A stretch of DNA of 6,249 nt, taken from the NCBI GenBank assembly GCA_002360295.1, contig DEQI01000284.1, positions 31,984 through 38,232 of the forward strand. The letters are read 5' to 3'. The translations under genes were made by a program, and so were the position numbers. The notes below the pieces were generated by a model. It had not been told where the DNA came from and did no database searches. It saw only the letters and a list, made by a program, of their open reading frames with translations. Shown piece by piece: positions 1 to 5,279 of this stretch. The stretch's first letter is position 1; the number at the start of each line of letters is the position of its first letter. This DNA comes from Planococcaceae bacterium UBA3370 (GTDB taxonomy: Bacteria > Bacillota > Bacilli > Bacillales_A > Planococcaceae).

Positions 1-88
1 AGGTCGCTTTGTCCCTCAATCAAAAGCGGAAAAGATGCTTTCCTTTGAGAGCCATCCAGCGCTAGACGGGGAGCCTCCGCTTTTCTAA
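1..88. repeat. Intergenic inverted-repeat element, possibly a dispersed Bacillaceae repeat
   Basis: No coding potential is seen here. The stretch contains a 9-bp perfect inverted repeat: AAAAGCGGA at 22-30 and TCCGCTTTT at 76-84. The 45 nt between the arms are more GC-rich than the flanking gene and include an AGCGCT palindrome near 58-63. The block lies directly after the ytiB stop codon, so on the minus strand it could help end ytiB transcription, although its loop is long for a rho-independent terminator. The wording (AAGCGGAGGC, AGCGCTGGA, ACAAAGCGACCT on the minus strand) resembles a repeat I recall between genes in many Bacillaceae genomes. That recollection is unverified, and the element is cut by the window edge. 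Confidence 0.45.
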
Positions 89-655
89 TTAAATAAATTC
101 ACTACCGTTTTGTACTAAATTTAGTCGTCCTGTACTTGGGTCTATCACAAGGCCATGAACAGGTACACCTTTTGGCATTAATGGATGTTTACGTATTAAT
201 TCTACACTTTTCTCAACACTTGTTGTGACATCCCCAAAACCTCGTAACCATTCACGTAAATCCATACCAGAATAATTGATAGTATCAATTGTTTCTTGCT
301 TAATGCCTCTTTCTTTCATATGACCAATCATCACATCTGGATCGACAGCACTCATGCCACAATCATAATGTCCTACAACATATATTTCATCCGCTTTTAG
401 TTCATACACGGCTACAAGCAGACTGCGCATAATGCCTCCGAATGGATGGTTCACAATAGCTCCTGCACTTTTGACGATTTTCACATCCCCATTACGTAAA
501 TTCATCGCTTTTGGTAATAGTTCAACTAATCGTGTGTCCATACAAGAAAGGACCACTATTTTTTTATCCGGATATTTTGTTGTAATATAAGGTTCATATT
601 TTTTTTCAGATACGAACGCTTCATTAAAGCTCAATATTTCGTGTAATGACGTCAT
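89..655 (-). CDS. ytiB: Beta-class carbonic anhydrase, YtiB-like
   Basis: Predicted zinc enzyme for reversible hydration of CO2 to bicarbonate, in the cytoplasm (no signal peptide is visible). The 188 residues carry the beta-carbonic anhydrase signature: Cys38-Met-Asp40-Thr-Arg42 and His96-Tyr-Asp-Cys99. Cys38, His96 and Cys99 are the expected zinc ligands, and Asp40/Arg42 the conserved dyad. The segment around 62-73 (KSAGAIVNHPFG) is the usual substrate-pocket stretch. The length fits the short YtiB branch rather than the roughly 220-residue CynT/Can type. The ATG at 655 is supported by AAAGGGG (664-670) with an 8-nt spacer. It sits alone, with its own candidate promoter upstream and a repeat element just after the stop. 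Catalytic activity is inferred from the intact motifs. Many YtiB proteins are annotated only as putative carbonic anhydrases. Confidence 0.9.
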   Translation of the reverse strand: MTSLHEILSFNEAFVSEKKYEPYITTKYPDKKIVVLSCMDTRLVELLPKAMNLRNGDVKIVKSAGAIVNHPFGGIMRSLLVAVYELKADEIYVVGHYDCGMSAVDPDVMIGHMKERGIKQETIDTINYSGMDLREWLRGFGDVTTSVEKSVELIRKHPLMPKGVPVHGLVIDPSTGRLNLVQNGSEFI

Positions 656-683
656 ATTTATTACCCCTTTCTTAACAAAGATA

Positions 684-711
684 ATTTTAAAACAAATGGA
701 AGAGAATTCAA
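684..711 (-). promoter_or_regulatory. Candidate sigma-A promoter of ytiB
   Basis: Read on the minus strand: TTGAAT (711-706), a 16-nt spacer, then TAAAAT (689-684). The -35 matches the consensus at 4 of 6 positions and the -10 at 5 of 6. The predicted start near 677 leaves a leader of about 20 nt before the ytiB ATG, containing the AAAGGGG ribosome-binding site. The surroundings are AT-rich, so chance matches are possible. Confidence 0.45.
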
Positions 712-780
712 ACTATATTGACATATATGAGAAAATTTCTTTTGAAAATTGGGAGAATAATTAGCACAAGAGGCAATAAA

Positions 781-813
781 ATAAAAAAACAGTCACAGAA
801 CTCGTGACTGTTT
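781..813 (-). terminator. Rho-independent terminator after the small membrane-protein gene
   Basis: A perfect 10-bp stem (787-796 pairing with 804-813) closes a 7-nt loop. On the minus strand it runs into a T-tract (TTTTTTT, then AT). It begins 7 nt after the stop codon of the 53-residue gene. On the plus strand the stem is followed by GAATTATTA and then TTTTTT, so it acts mainly on the minus strand. No clear terminator is seen after the upstream aminopeptidase gene, so this one may end transcripts from both genes. Confidence 0.9.
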
Positions 814-819
814 GAATTA

Positions 820-981
820 TTATTTTTTAGCATCAATACGAACGGAATCAGAAGAATCTAAACCAACTCGTAAATAATGAATAAAGAACCATAAACAGAT
901 AAGGATAACTACAGAAAACCCTAAAACTGTTGTGTAATATGCTGGACCTAGTGGGTGGTGATGATCAAAAATAAACATCAT
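820..981 (-). CDS. Small single-pass membrane protein of unknown function (53 aa)
   Basis: I do not recognise this protein. It begins with two Met codons (981 and 978). A strong AAAGGAG lies 5 nt before the first and 8 nt before the second, so the second ATG (52 aa) may be the real start. The short N-terminus contains His-His-His-Pro-Leu-Gly-Pro (residues 7-13). A hydrophobic, aromatic-rich segment at about 14-37 (TTVLGFSVVILICLWFFIHYL) forms one membrane helix, and the tail is hydrophilic (LDSSDSVRIDAKK). It has its own ribosome-binding site, a candidate promoter and an excellent terminator, which makes it a convincing gene despite its size. The size and the single helix are compatible with an accessory subunit of a membrane complex such as a terminal oxidase, but nothing in the sequence proves this. 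A YtiB-type gene lies downstream and an aminopeptidase gene upstream, and neither suggests a role. Confidence 0.8.
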   Translation of the reverse strand: MMFIFDHHHPLGPAYYTTVLGFSVVILICLWFFIHYLRVGLDSSDSVRIDAKK

Positions 982-1044
982 AGTAACTCCTTTCAATCTA
1001 TAAAAATAAGTGTTACTGCTAAGTATACATGAAAAATTCTAGTA

Positions 1045-1072
1045 ATTATATAGATATTTCCATTTCTGTAGA
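1045..1072 (-). promoter_or_regulatory. Candidate promoter of the small membrane-protein gene
   Basis: On the minus strand: TCTACA (1072-1067; 4 of 6), a 16-nt spacer, and a perfect TATAAT (1050-1045). The start would fall near 1038, giving a leader of about 57 nt. A second -10-like TATACT lies at 1027-1022 without a convincing -35. The block also holds a direct repeat TAGATATT (1051-1058 and 1069-1076), spaced 18 bp, of unknown meaning. Confidence 0.35.
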
Positions 1073-1115
1073 TATTACCTTTGTAACTGTGACGACATTA
1101 TGAAGAGAAGAATGA

Positions 1116-2351
1116 CTAAAACGCCCAATTACCTTCACGGAATACTGGTTCACTTTGTCCATCAGCAGTAATTCCATCAATATTCATTTCCGCAGAACCA
1201 ATCATAAAGTCAACATGTGTAATGCTTTGGTTTAAGCCGTTTGCAGCAAGCTCCTCTTGAGACATCGTTTTACCGCCTTCTAAACAAAAGGCATAGGCAC
1301 TACCGATAGCTAAATGGTTTGATGCATTTTCATCGAATAATGTGTTAAAGAATAATAGACCTGAAGCTGAAATAGGTGATTTATGTGGTACTAATGCCAC
1401 TTCACCTAAGTAGTGTGAGCCTTCGTCTGTTTCAACTAACGCTTTTAACACTTCTTCACCTTGCTCTGCCTCAACATTAACGATGCGACCATTTTCAAAT
1501 GTAATTTTAAAGTTGTCGATAATATTGCCGCCATAGCTAAGTGGCTTTGTGCTCGATACATAGCCGTTGACACCTGTTTTATGAGGGACTGTAAATACTT
1601 CCTCTGTCGGCATATTGGCCATAAAGTGGTGTCCACGCTCGTTCACACTGCTTGCTCCACACCATAAATGTCCAGTAGGTAAGTCAATTGTTAAATCTGT
1701 ACCAGGAGCTGTGTAATGTAATTTTGCATAATTTTTATTATTTAAGTAGTCAACTTTTTCGTGTAAAATTTCATCATGCTTTGTCCATGCTTCTACAGGT
1801 TGTTCTAAATCAGCGCGTGTGGCTTTGAAAATAGCCTCCCATAATGCTTCAACCTGTTCGTTTTCTGGTAAATGTGGGAATACTTTTGCCGCCCAACTTG
1901 CTGATGGTGCTGCAATGACAGTCCAGCTGATTTTGTCTGATTGAACATATTGTCTGTATTTATTCAGTGCAGTGCCAGTTGCTTTTTGGTTAGCAGCAAT
2001 ACGCTTTGGATCGATGCCTTTTAGTAAATCAGGACTTTGTGACACGACAGACATAAATGCCGCACCTTGTTCAGCTAACGATTCGCGCTCTAGTTTTTTC
2101 CATTCTGGGAAAAAGTCAAATGAATCTTCAGGTGCTAATTCGTAACGTAGACGTGTAATTTCGTCATCTGAGAAATCAACAAATACTTGTTTAGCCCCAT
2201 TTTCGTAAGCGACTTTTGTGATTAAACGAATGAATGGAGCAGTTTCAATAGAGGCTTGAATAAATAGGTATTGATCTTTCTGGATATTTACGCCTACTTT
2301 TACGGCTAGTTCGGCATATTTCAATAAATTTTCTTCGAATTTTAAGCTCAT
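1116..2351 (-). CDS. ampS: M29-family metallo-aminopeptidase, AmpS-type
   Basis: Predicted cytoplasmic dimetal aminopeptidase that removes N-terminal residues from peptides (MEROPS family M29: AmpS, PepS, AmpT, AmpII). The 411-residue length is typical. Metal-binding motifs are intact and in family order: Pro-Thr-Glu250-Glu251-Val-Phe-Thr, Leu-Gly-Glu317-Val-Ala-Leu-Val-Pro, Phe-Asp-Glu-Asn-Ala-Ser-Asn-His346, Tyr353, and His379-Val-Asp381-Phe-Met. The ATG at 2351 is chosen because AGGAGG (2361-2366) sits 9 nt upstream and because family members begin with this MSLKFEENLLKYAELAVKVG-type sequence. The reading frame stays open 26 codons further upstream (to 2429), but that extension runs through the candidate promoter and ribosome-binding site and is not family-like. 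It is transcribed divergently from motAB. No clear terminator follows it. Substrate preference cannot be read from sequence. Confidence 0.95.
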   Translation of the reverse strand: MSLKFEENLLKYAELAVKVGVNIQKDQYLFIQASIETAPFIRLITKVAYENGAKQVFVDFSDDEITRLRYELAPEDSFDFFPEWKKLERESLAEQGAAFMSVVSQSPDLLKGIDPKRIAANQKATGTALNKYRQYVQSDKISWTVIAAPSASWAAKVFPHLPENEQVEALWEAIFKATRADLEQPVEAWTKHDEILHEKVDYLNNKNYAKLHYTAPGTDLTIDLPTGHLWCGASSVNERGHHFMANMPTEEVFTVPHKTGVNGYVSSTKPLSYGGNIIDNFKITFENGRIVNVEAEQGEEVLKALVETDEGSHYLGEVALVPHKSPISASGLLFFNTLFDENASNHLAIGSAYAFCLEGGKTMSQEELAANGLNQSITHVDFMIGSAEMNIDGITADGQSEPVFREGNWAF

Positions 2352-2360
2352 TGGTTTATT

Positions 2361-2366
2361 CCTCCT
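2361..2366 (-). promoter_or_regulatory. Ribosome-binding site deciding the ampS start
   Basis: AGGAGG on the minus strand, 9 nt before the ATG at 2351. It favours this start over an in-frame ATG 26 codons upstream, which has no comparable site. Confidence 0.85.
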
Positions 2367-2390
2367 GTAATTTTTAAAAATTAAAGATTC

Positions 2391-2419
2391 TATATAATCA
2401 AATATACCGAATTTTACAA
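2391..2419 (-). promoter_or_regulatory. Candidate sigma-A promoter of ampS
   Basis: On the minus strand: TTGTAA (2419-2414; 4 of 6), a 17-nt spacer, and TATATA (2396-2391; 5 of 6). The start would be near 2384, about 33 nt before the ATG. A perfect 14-bp palindrome, AATTTTTAAAAATT (2369-2382), lies in the predicted leader just before the ribosome-binding site. Confidence 0.5.
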
Positions 2420-2436
2420 GAAAAAACATTAGTGCA

Positions 2437-2464
2437 TCGAAAAAACTTTGAAATGCCTTATACT
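2437..2464 (+). promoter_or_regulatory. Candidate sigma-A promoter of motAB
   Basis: TCGAAA (2437-2442; 4 of 6), a 16-nt spacer, and TATACT (2459-2464; 5 of 6). The start would lie near 2471, giving a 68-nt leader before motA. It competes with the sigma-D-like site listed separately. The sequence alone does not decide between them. Confidence 0.35.
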
Positions 2465-2480
2465 AGATGGATAGAACTAT

Positions 2481-2506
2481 TAAAAAAATGAAAATTAGAC
2501 CGAAGT
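2481..2506 (+). promoter_or_regulatory. Sigma-D-like (flagellar) promoter candidate of motAB
   Basis: TAAA (2481-2484), a 14-nt spacer, then ACCGAAGT (2499-2506). The B. subtilis sigma-D consensus is TAAA, about 15 nt, GCCGATAT. The -35 is perfect, and the -10 matches 5 of 8 including the CCGA core. Start would be near 2512, about 27 nt before motA. In B. subtilis motAB belongs to the sigma-D regulon, which makes this site sensible. AT-rich context makes TAAA common, so certainty is low. Confidence 0.35.
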
Positions 2507-2525
2507 AAATACAGAAATAGTAATT

Positions 2526-2530
2526 GGAGG
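2526..2530 (+). promoter_or_regulatory. Ribosome-binding site deciding the motA start
   Basis: GGAGG with an 8-nt spacer to the ATG at 2539. An in-frame TTG at 2524 overlaps this site and so cannot be the real start. Confidence 0.85.
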
Positions 2531-2538
2531 TAGTACAT

Positions 2539-3339
2539 ATGGACATATCATCGGTGGTAGGGATAGTTATTGCCTTTGTCGCATTATTAACTGGTATGGT
2601 GTTAAAGGGTGTTGGATTAAATGCATTAATAAATCCTGCTGCAATTTTAATCATCATTTTTGGTACGATAGCGGCAGTAACAATTGCGTTCCCTATGAAG
2701 GAATTAAAACGCGTACCAAAATTATTTAAAATTTTATTTACCGAAACTAAACTAGCAAATGATATTGATATTATTAAAATGTTTTCACAATGGGCGGATT
2801 TAGCTCGTCGTGAAGGATTATTAGCACTTGAAAGTAAAGCGTCAGAAGTAGAGGATCCTTTTTTAAAAAATGGCTTAACACTAGCGATAGATGGACAAAC
2901 AGCGGATTACATACGTGATGTGTTAACGGAAGAAGTAGAAGCAATGGAAGATCGTCATGCTAGTGGTGCAGGGATTTTCTCGCAAGCTGGTACATATGCT
3001 CCAACACTTGGGGTACTCGGGGCCGTTATTGGGTTAATAGCCGCTTTACAGGATATGAGTGACATAGATAAACTAGGGCATGCGATTTCAGCTGCTTTCG
3101 TGGCTACTTTACTCGGTATTTTTACTGGATATGTTCTATGGCATCCTTTTGCAAACAAGCTGAAGCGTAAATCAGCCGTGGAAGTGAAACAAAAGCAAAT
3201 GATGATTGAAGGCATTTTATCTGTTCTTGAAGGAGAAGCTCCACGTGTCATTGAGCAAAAACTAGCTTCTTATTTAACGATGGAAGAACGTAAGCAAATT
3301 ACGGAAAGCGGGGCGGGTGGCCTTGGCAAAGAAGCATAA
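2539..3339 (+). CDS. motA: Flagellar motor stator protein MotA
   Basis: Membrane subunit of the flagellar stator. With MotB it forms the ion channel that converts ion flow into torque on the rotor protein FliG. The 266 residues are close to the B. subtilis MotA length and very similar to it as I remember it. Four membrane helices are visible at about 4-22, 33-51, 147-170 and 180-201. The large cytoplasmic loop between helices 2 and 3 contains Arg90-Arg91-Glu92 and Glu98, matching the charged residues Arg90 and Glu98 that contact FliG in E. coli. Two conserved prolines, Pro154 in TYAPTLG and Pro203 in WHPFANKLK, correspond to E. coli Pro173 and Pro222, which are needed for stator conformational change. 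The ATG at 2539 has a strong ribosome-binding site. The 3' end overlaps motB, indicating translational coupling. It lies away from any other flagellar gene in this window, as motAB often does in Bacillus. Confidence 0.97.
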   Translation: MDISSVVGIVIAFVALLTGMVLKGVGLNALINPAAILIIIFGTIAAVTIAFPMKELKRVPKLFKILFTETKLANDIDIIKMFSQWADLARREGLLALESKASEVEDPFLKNGLTLAIDGQTADYIRDVLTEEVEAMEDRHASGAGIFSQAGTYAPTLGVLGAVIGLIAALQDMSDIDKLGHAISAAFVATLLGIFTGYVLWHPFANKLKRKSAVEVKQKQMMIEGILSVLEGEAPRVIEQKLASYLTMEERKQITESGAGGLGKEA

Positions 3340-4087
3340 GAAACATAAAAAGCATGAGGAGCATATGGACGAGTCTTGGCTAGTACCATATGCAGATATT
3401 TTAACGCTATTATTAGCGTTATTTATCGTCCTATTTGCTTCAAGCTCTATTGATCAAGAAAAGCTAAATCGTCTTTCAGCAGTATTTACTCAAGTGTTTG
3501 ATGGTGGTTCTGGTGTTATGGATAACCCAACAATCGAAGTGATACCAAATGCTAATAGTGATGAAGTGAATGAAGCCGTTACGAAATACTTAGAAGACCA
3601 AGAAGAACTACAAAATATTCAAGGTCGGGTAGAAGAGTTTATTGCGGTAAATGAATTAGAAGAGCAGTTTGAAACTAAAATGACCGATGAGGGTTTACTC
3701 ATTACCATTCGCGATAGTGTTTTGTTTGATCCTGGGAAAGCTGCTGTGAAACAAGAATACTTACCGCTTGCTGAGGAACTATCAAAGTTACTAGCGTTCG
3801 ATCCACCGAGGAATGTTGTTATTACTGGTCATACCGATAATGTCCCAATGAATAATGCCGAATTTAAATCAAACTGGGAATTATCTGTTATGCGTGCTGT
3901 AAACTTCATGAAAATCATCATTGATAGTAACGCTGCTCTAGATTCTAAACATTTTAGTGTAAAAGGATACGGGGAATTCAACCCAATTGAGTCTAATGAT
4001 ACAGCTGAAGGCCGTGCGAAAAACCGCCGTGTAGAAGTACTAGTACAACCATTAGTGGCAGAAGACGGCACGTCAATTGAAAATTGA
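3317..4087 (+). CDS. motB: Flagellar motor stator protein MotB
   Basis: Stator partner of MotA: one membrane helix plus a domain outside the membrane that anchors the complex to peptidoglycan. With the GTG at 3317 it has 256 residues. The TTG at 3323 gives 254 and a start (MAKKHKK) closer to B. subtilis MotB; no ATG fits either. The N-terminus is a Lys/His-rich cytoplasmic tail, followed by WLVPYAD and a helix at about 28-42. Asp27 (Asp25 from the TTG) is the ion-carrying aspartate. Val38 in FIVLF is the residue type usually linked to proton-driven rather than sodium-driven Bacillus stators. A plug/linker region spans about 45-125. An OmpA-like domain follows (about 130-245) with TGHTDN (170-175), WELSVMRA and NRRVEV (236-241). 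The gene overlaps motA by 23 or 17 nt and is followed by a strong terminator. Confidence 0.96.
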   Translation: MALAKKHKKHKKHEEHMDESWLVPYADILTLLLALFIVLFASSSIDQEKLNRLSAVFTQVFDGGSGVMDNPTIEVIPNANSDEVNEAVTKYLEDQEELQNIQGRVEEFIAVNELEEQFETKMTDEGLLITIRDSVLFDPGKAAVKQEYLPLAEELSKLLAFDPPRNVVITGHTDNVPMNNAEFKSNWELSVMRAVNFMKIIIDSNAALDSKHFSVKGYGEFNPIESNDTAEGRAKNRRVEVLVQPLVAEDGTSIEN

Positions 4088-4097
4088 TACTAAAATG

Positions 4098-4135
4098 ACA
4101 TGTTTCAAAAATTTTTGAGACATGTTATTTTTTTT
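4098..4135 (+). terminator. Rho-independent terminator of the motAB operon
   Basis: The arms 4098-4111 and 4112-4125 are complementary (ACATGTTTCAAAAA with TTTTTGAGACATGT, one G-T pair). In practice this gives a stem of about 11 bp with an AT loop. The downstream tract is TTATTTTTTTT. It starts 10 nt after the motB stop. Its last T residues are shared with the -35 box of the psuK promoter. Confidence 0.9.
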
Positions 4136-4162
4136 GACTTATTTCAAACAAAAGTTTATAAT
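4134..4162 (+). promoter_or_regulatory. Sigma-A promoter of psuKG
   Basis: TTGACT (4134-4139; 5 of 6), a 17-nt spacer, and a perfect TATAAT (4157-4162). This is the best promoter match in the window. The start is expected at about 4168-4170, giving a very short leader of about 20 nt that consists mostly of an operator-like site and the ribosome-binding site. Confidence 0.85.
4145..4158 (+). promoter_or_regulatory. Operator-like site 1 at the psuKG promoter
   Basis: CAAACAAAAGTTTA, with inverted arms AAAC and GTTT around AAAA. It covers the promoter spacer and the first two bases of the -10 box. It is 13 of 14 identical to site 2, which begins 19 bp further on. The natural candidate to bind it is the helix-turn-helix at the N-terminus of PsuK itself. 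Binding is inferred only. Confidence 0.5.
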
Positions 4163-4163
4163 A

Positions 4164-4177
4164 CAAACAAATGTTTA
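4164..4177 (+). promoter_or_regulatory. Operator-like site 2 at the psuKG start site
   Basis: CAAACAAATGTTTA, with inverted arms AAACA and TGTTT around AA. It covers the predicted transcription start and directly abuts the ribosome-binding site AAAGGAG. Together with site 1 it forms a direct pair spaced close to two helical turns, so two bound dimers could sit on one DNA face and block RNA polymerase. Confidence 0.5.
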
Positions 4178-4183
4178 AAGGAG
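4177..4183 (+). promoter_or_regulatory. Ribosome-binding site of psuK
   Basis: AAAGGAG. The spacer is 4 nt to the ATG at 4188 and 7 nt to the next in-frame ATG at 4191. By spacing the second ATG is the better start, so the protein may lack the first Met. Confidence 0.8.
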
Positions 4184-4187
4184 AAAC

Positions 4188-5279
4188 ATGATGAATGACA
4201 AAGAAAAATTAGTATTGCAATGTATTCATGAAAATCCTTACTTGTCTCAGCAAGAAATGGCGGACAAACTGAATATGTCACGTCCTGCACTTGCCAATAC
4301 AATATCTAGCCTTATAAGGAAGGGAGAGATTATTGGCCGTGCGTATGTACTACCTAATAAAGGCACAATAGTTGCTATTGGTGGTGCCAATGTGGATCGC
4401 AAACTTCATATTACAGATCAGGTCCAGCTAGCAACTTCCAATCCTGTCACAGCAACAGAAAGCGTTGGTGGGGTAGCACGAAATATTGCTGAAAATCTTG
4501 GGCGCTTAGGTAGTAAAGTGAAGCTTTTAACAACTGTCGGGCAAGATCAAGATGCAGAAATGATTGAACGAGCTAGTAGCGCATTTATTGAATTAGATTT
4601 AGTAGAAAAGTTAGAAACGCAGCAAACAGGTTCTTATACGGCAGTATTAGATAAAGAAGGAGAACTTGTTATCGCGCTTGCTAATATGGAGATTTATAAT
4701 GCATTAACTCCGTCTGTGATACAGAAAAACGAGGCAACATTGCTGAATGCATCAAATATCATTATCGATTTGAACTGTCCTCGAGAAACAGTCATTTACG
4801 TAAAGCAGTTAGCCTATGACCGTGGTATTCCACTGACTATTGTTCCTGTGTCGTCTCCAAAAATGAATCGTATGCCAGACGATTTATCAGGTGTCACGTA
4901 TTTCATTTGTAATCGTGATGAGATGGAAACATATTTACGTGTCAAACTAACAGATGAAGCGAGTTATTTTGAAGCCGTTAGAATGCTGTTAGAAAAAGGT
5001 GCTGAAAATGTTGTACTCACACTTGGAAATGAAGGGGTTATTGCAGGAGGCAAGGACGATTTGCGACATTATCCTGCTTATCAGGTAGAGCATATTGTCG
5101 ACGTAACAGGTGCAGGTGATGCATTTGTTAGTGCTTGCTTGCATGCCATTATGCAGGAGGAAACGTTTAGCGATGCAGTTGAATTTGGTTTGTATCACGC
5201 AGCCAAAACATTACAAGCCGATACAACAGTGCGCCAAGTTTCACAAGACGAATATAAAAATTGGAGGAATTCAAAATGA
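4188..5279 (+). CDS. psuK: Pseudouridine kinase with N-terminal winged helix-turn-helix
   Basis: Predicted cytoplasmic kinase that phosphorylates pseudouridine to pseudouridine 5'-phosphate, supplying PsuG. Residues 4-56 form a winged helix-turn-helix: QQEMADKLN then [16 protein letters not shown] as the recognition helix, followed by a short wing (IIGRAYVLP). Residues 60-355 are a PfkB/ribokinase-type kinase with IGGANVD (64-70), the first PfkB signature [15 protein letters not shown] (94-108) and the second DVTGAGDAF (305-313), with Asp311 as catalytic base. At 363 residues it is about 50 longer than E. coli PsuK (YeiC), the difference being the DNA-binding domain. The kinase assignment within the large PfkB family rests mainly on the coupled psuG. 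The HTH suggests an additional role as regulator, probably of its own operon. ATG 4188 or 4191 are both possible starts. Arginine codons are mixed (CGA, CGC, AGG and AGA are used), unlike psuG. Confidence 0.9.
   Translation: MMNDKEKLVLQCIHENPYLSQQEMADKLNMSRPALANTISSLIRKGEIIGRAYVLPNKGTIVAIGGANVDRKLHITDQVQLATSNPVTATESVGGVARNIAENLGRLGSKVKLLTTVGQDQDAEMIERASSAFIELDLVEKLETQQTGSYTAVLDKEGELVIALANMEIYNALTPSVIQKNEATLLNASNIIIDLNCPRETVIYVKQLAYDRGIPLTIVPVSSPKMNRMPDDLSGVTYFICNRDEMETYLRVKLTDEASYFEAVRMLLEKGAENVVLTLGNEGVIAGGKDDLRHYPAYQVEHIVDVTGAGDAFVSACLHAIMQEETFSDAVEFGLYHAAKTLQADTTVRQVSQDEYKNWRNSK
5263..5267 (+). promoter_or_regulatory. Ribosome-binding site of psuG, inside psuK
   Basis: GGAGG lies within the last codons of psuK (encoding Trp-Arg-Asn) with an 8-nt spacer to the ATG at 5276. 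It fixes the psuG start; an in-frame TTG at 5261 overlaps the site itself and is not a credible start. Confidence 0.9.

Noticed and set aside
718..723. TTGACA -35 box on the plus strand
   Set aside because: No -10 box lies at the proper distance and no plus-strand gene follows.
2352..2429. N-terminal extension of the aminopeptidase by 26 residues
   Set aside because: The frame is open, but the extension covers the candidate promoter and the AGGAGG site, and family members start at the downstream MSLKFEE-type sequence.
2524..2538. TTG start five codons before motA
   Set aside because: It overlaps the GGAGG site serving the ATG at 2539, and MotA proteins begin at the later Met.
2955..3251. 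Minus-strand open frame inside motA, and similar frames opposite motB, psuK and psuG
   Set aside because: They are shadows of well-supported genes, with no ribosome-binding site or recognisable domain.
3365..3367. Internal ATG of motB (Met17) preceded by GAGGAG
   Set aside because: The spacer is only 3 nt, and the Lys/His-rich stretch before it matches the normal cytoplasmic tail of MotB.
5261..5275. TTG start five codons before psuG
   Set aside because: It overlaps the GGAGG ribosome-binding site that serves the ATG at 5276.
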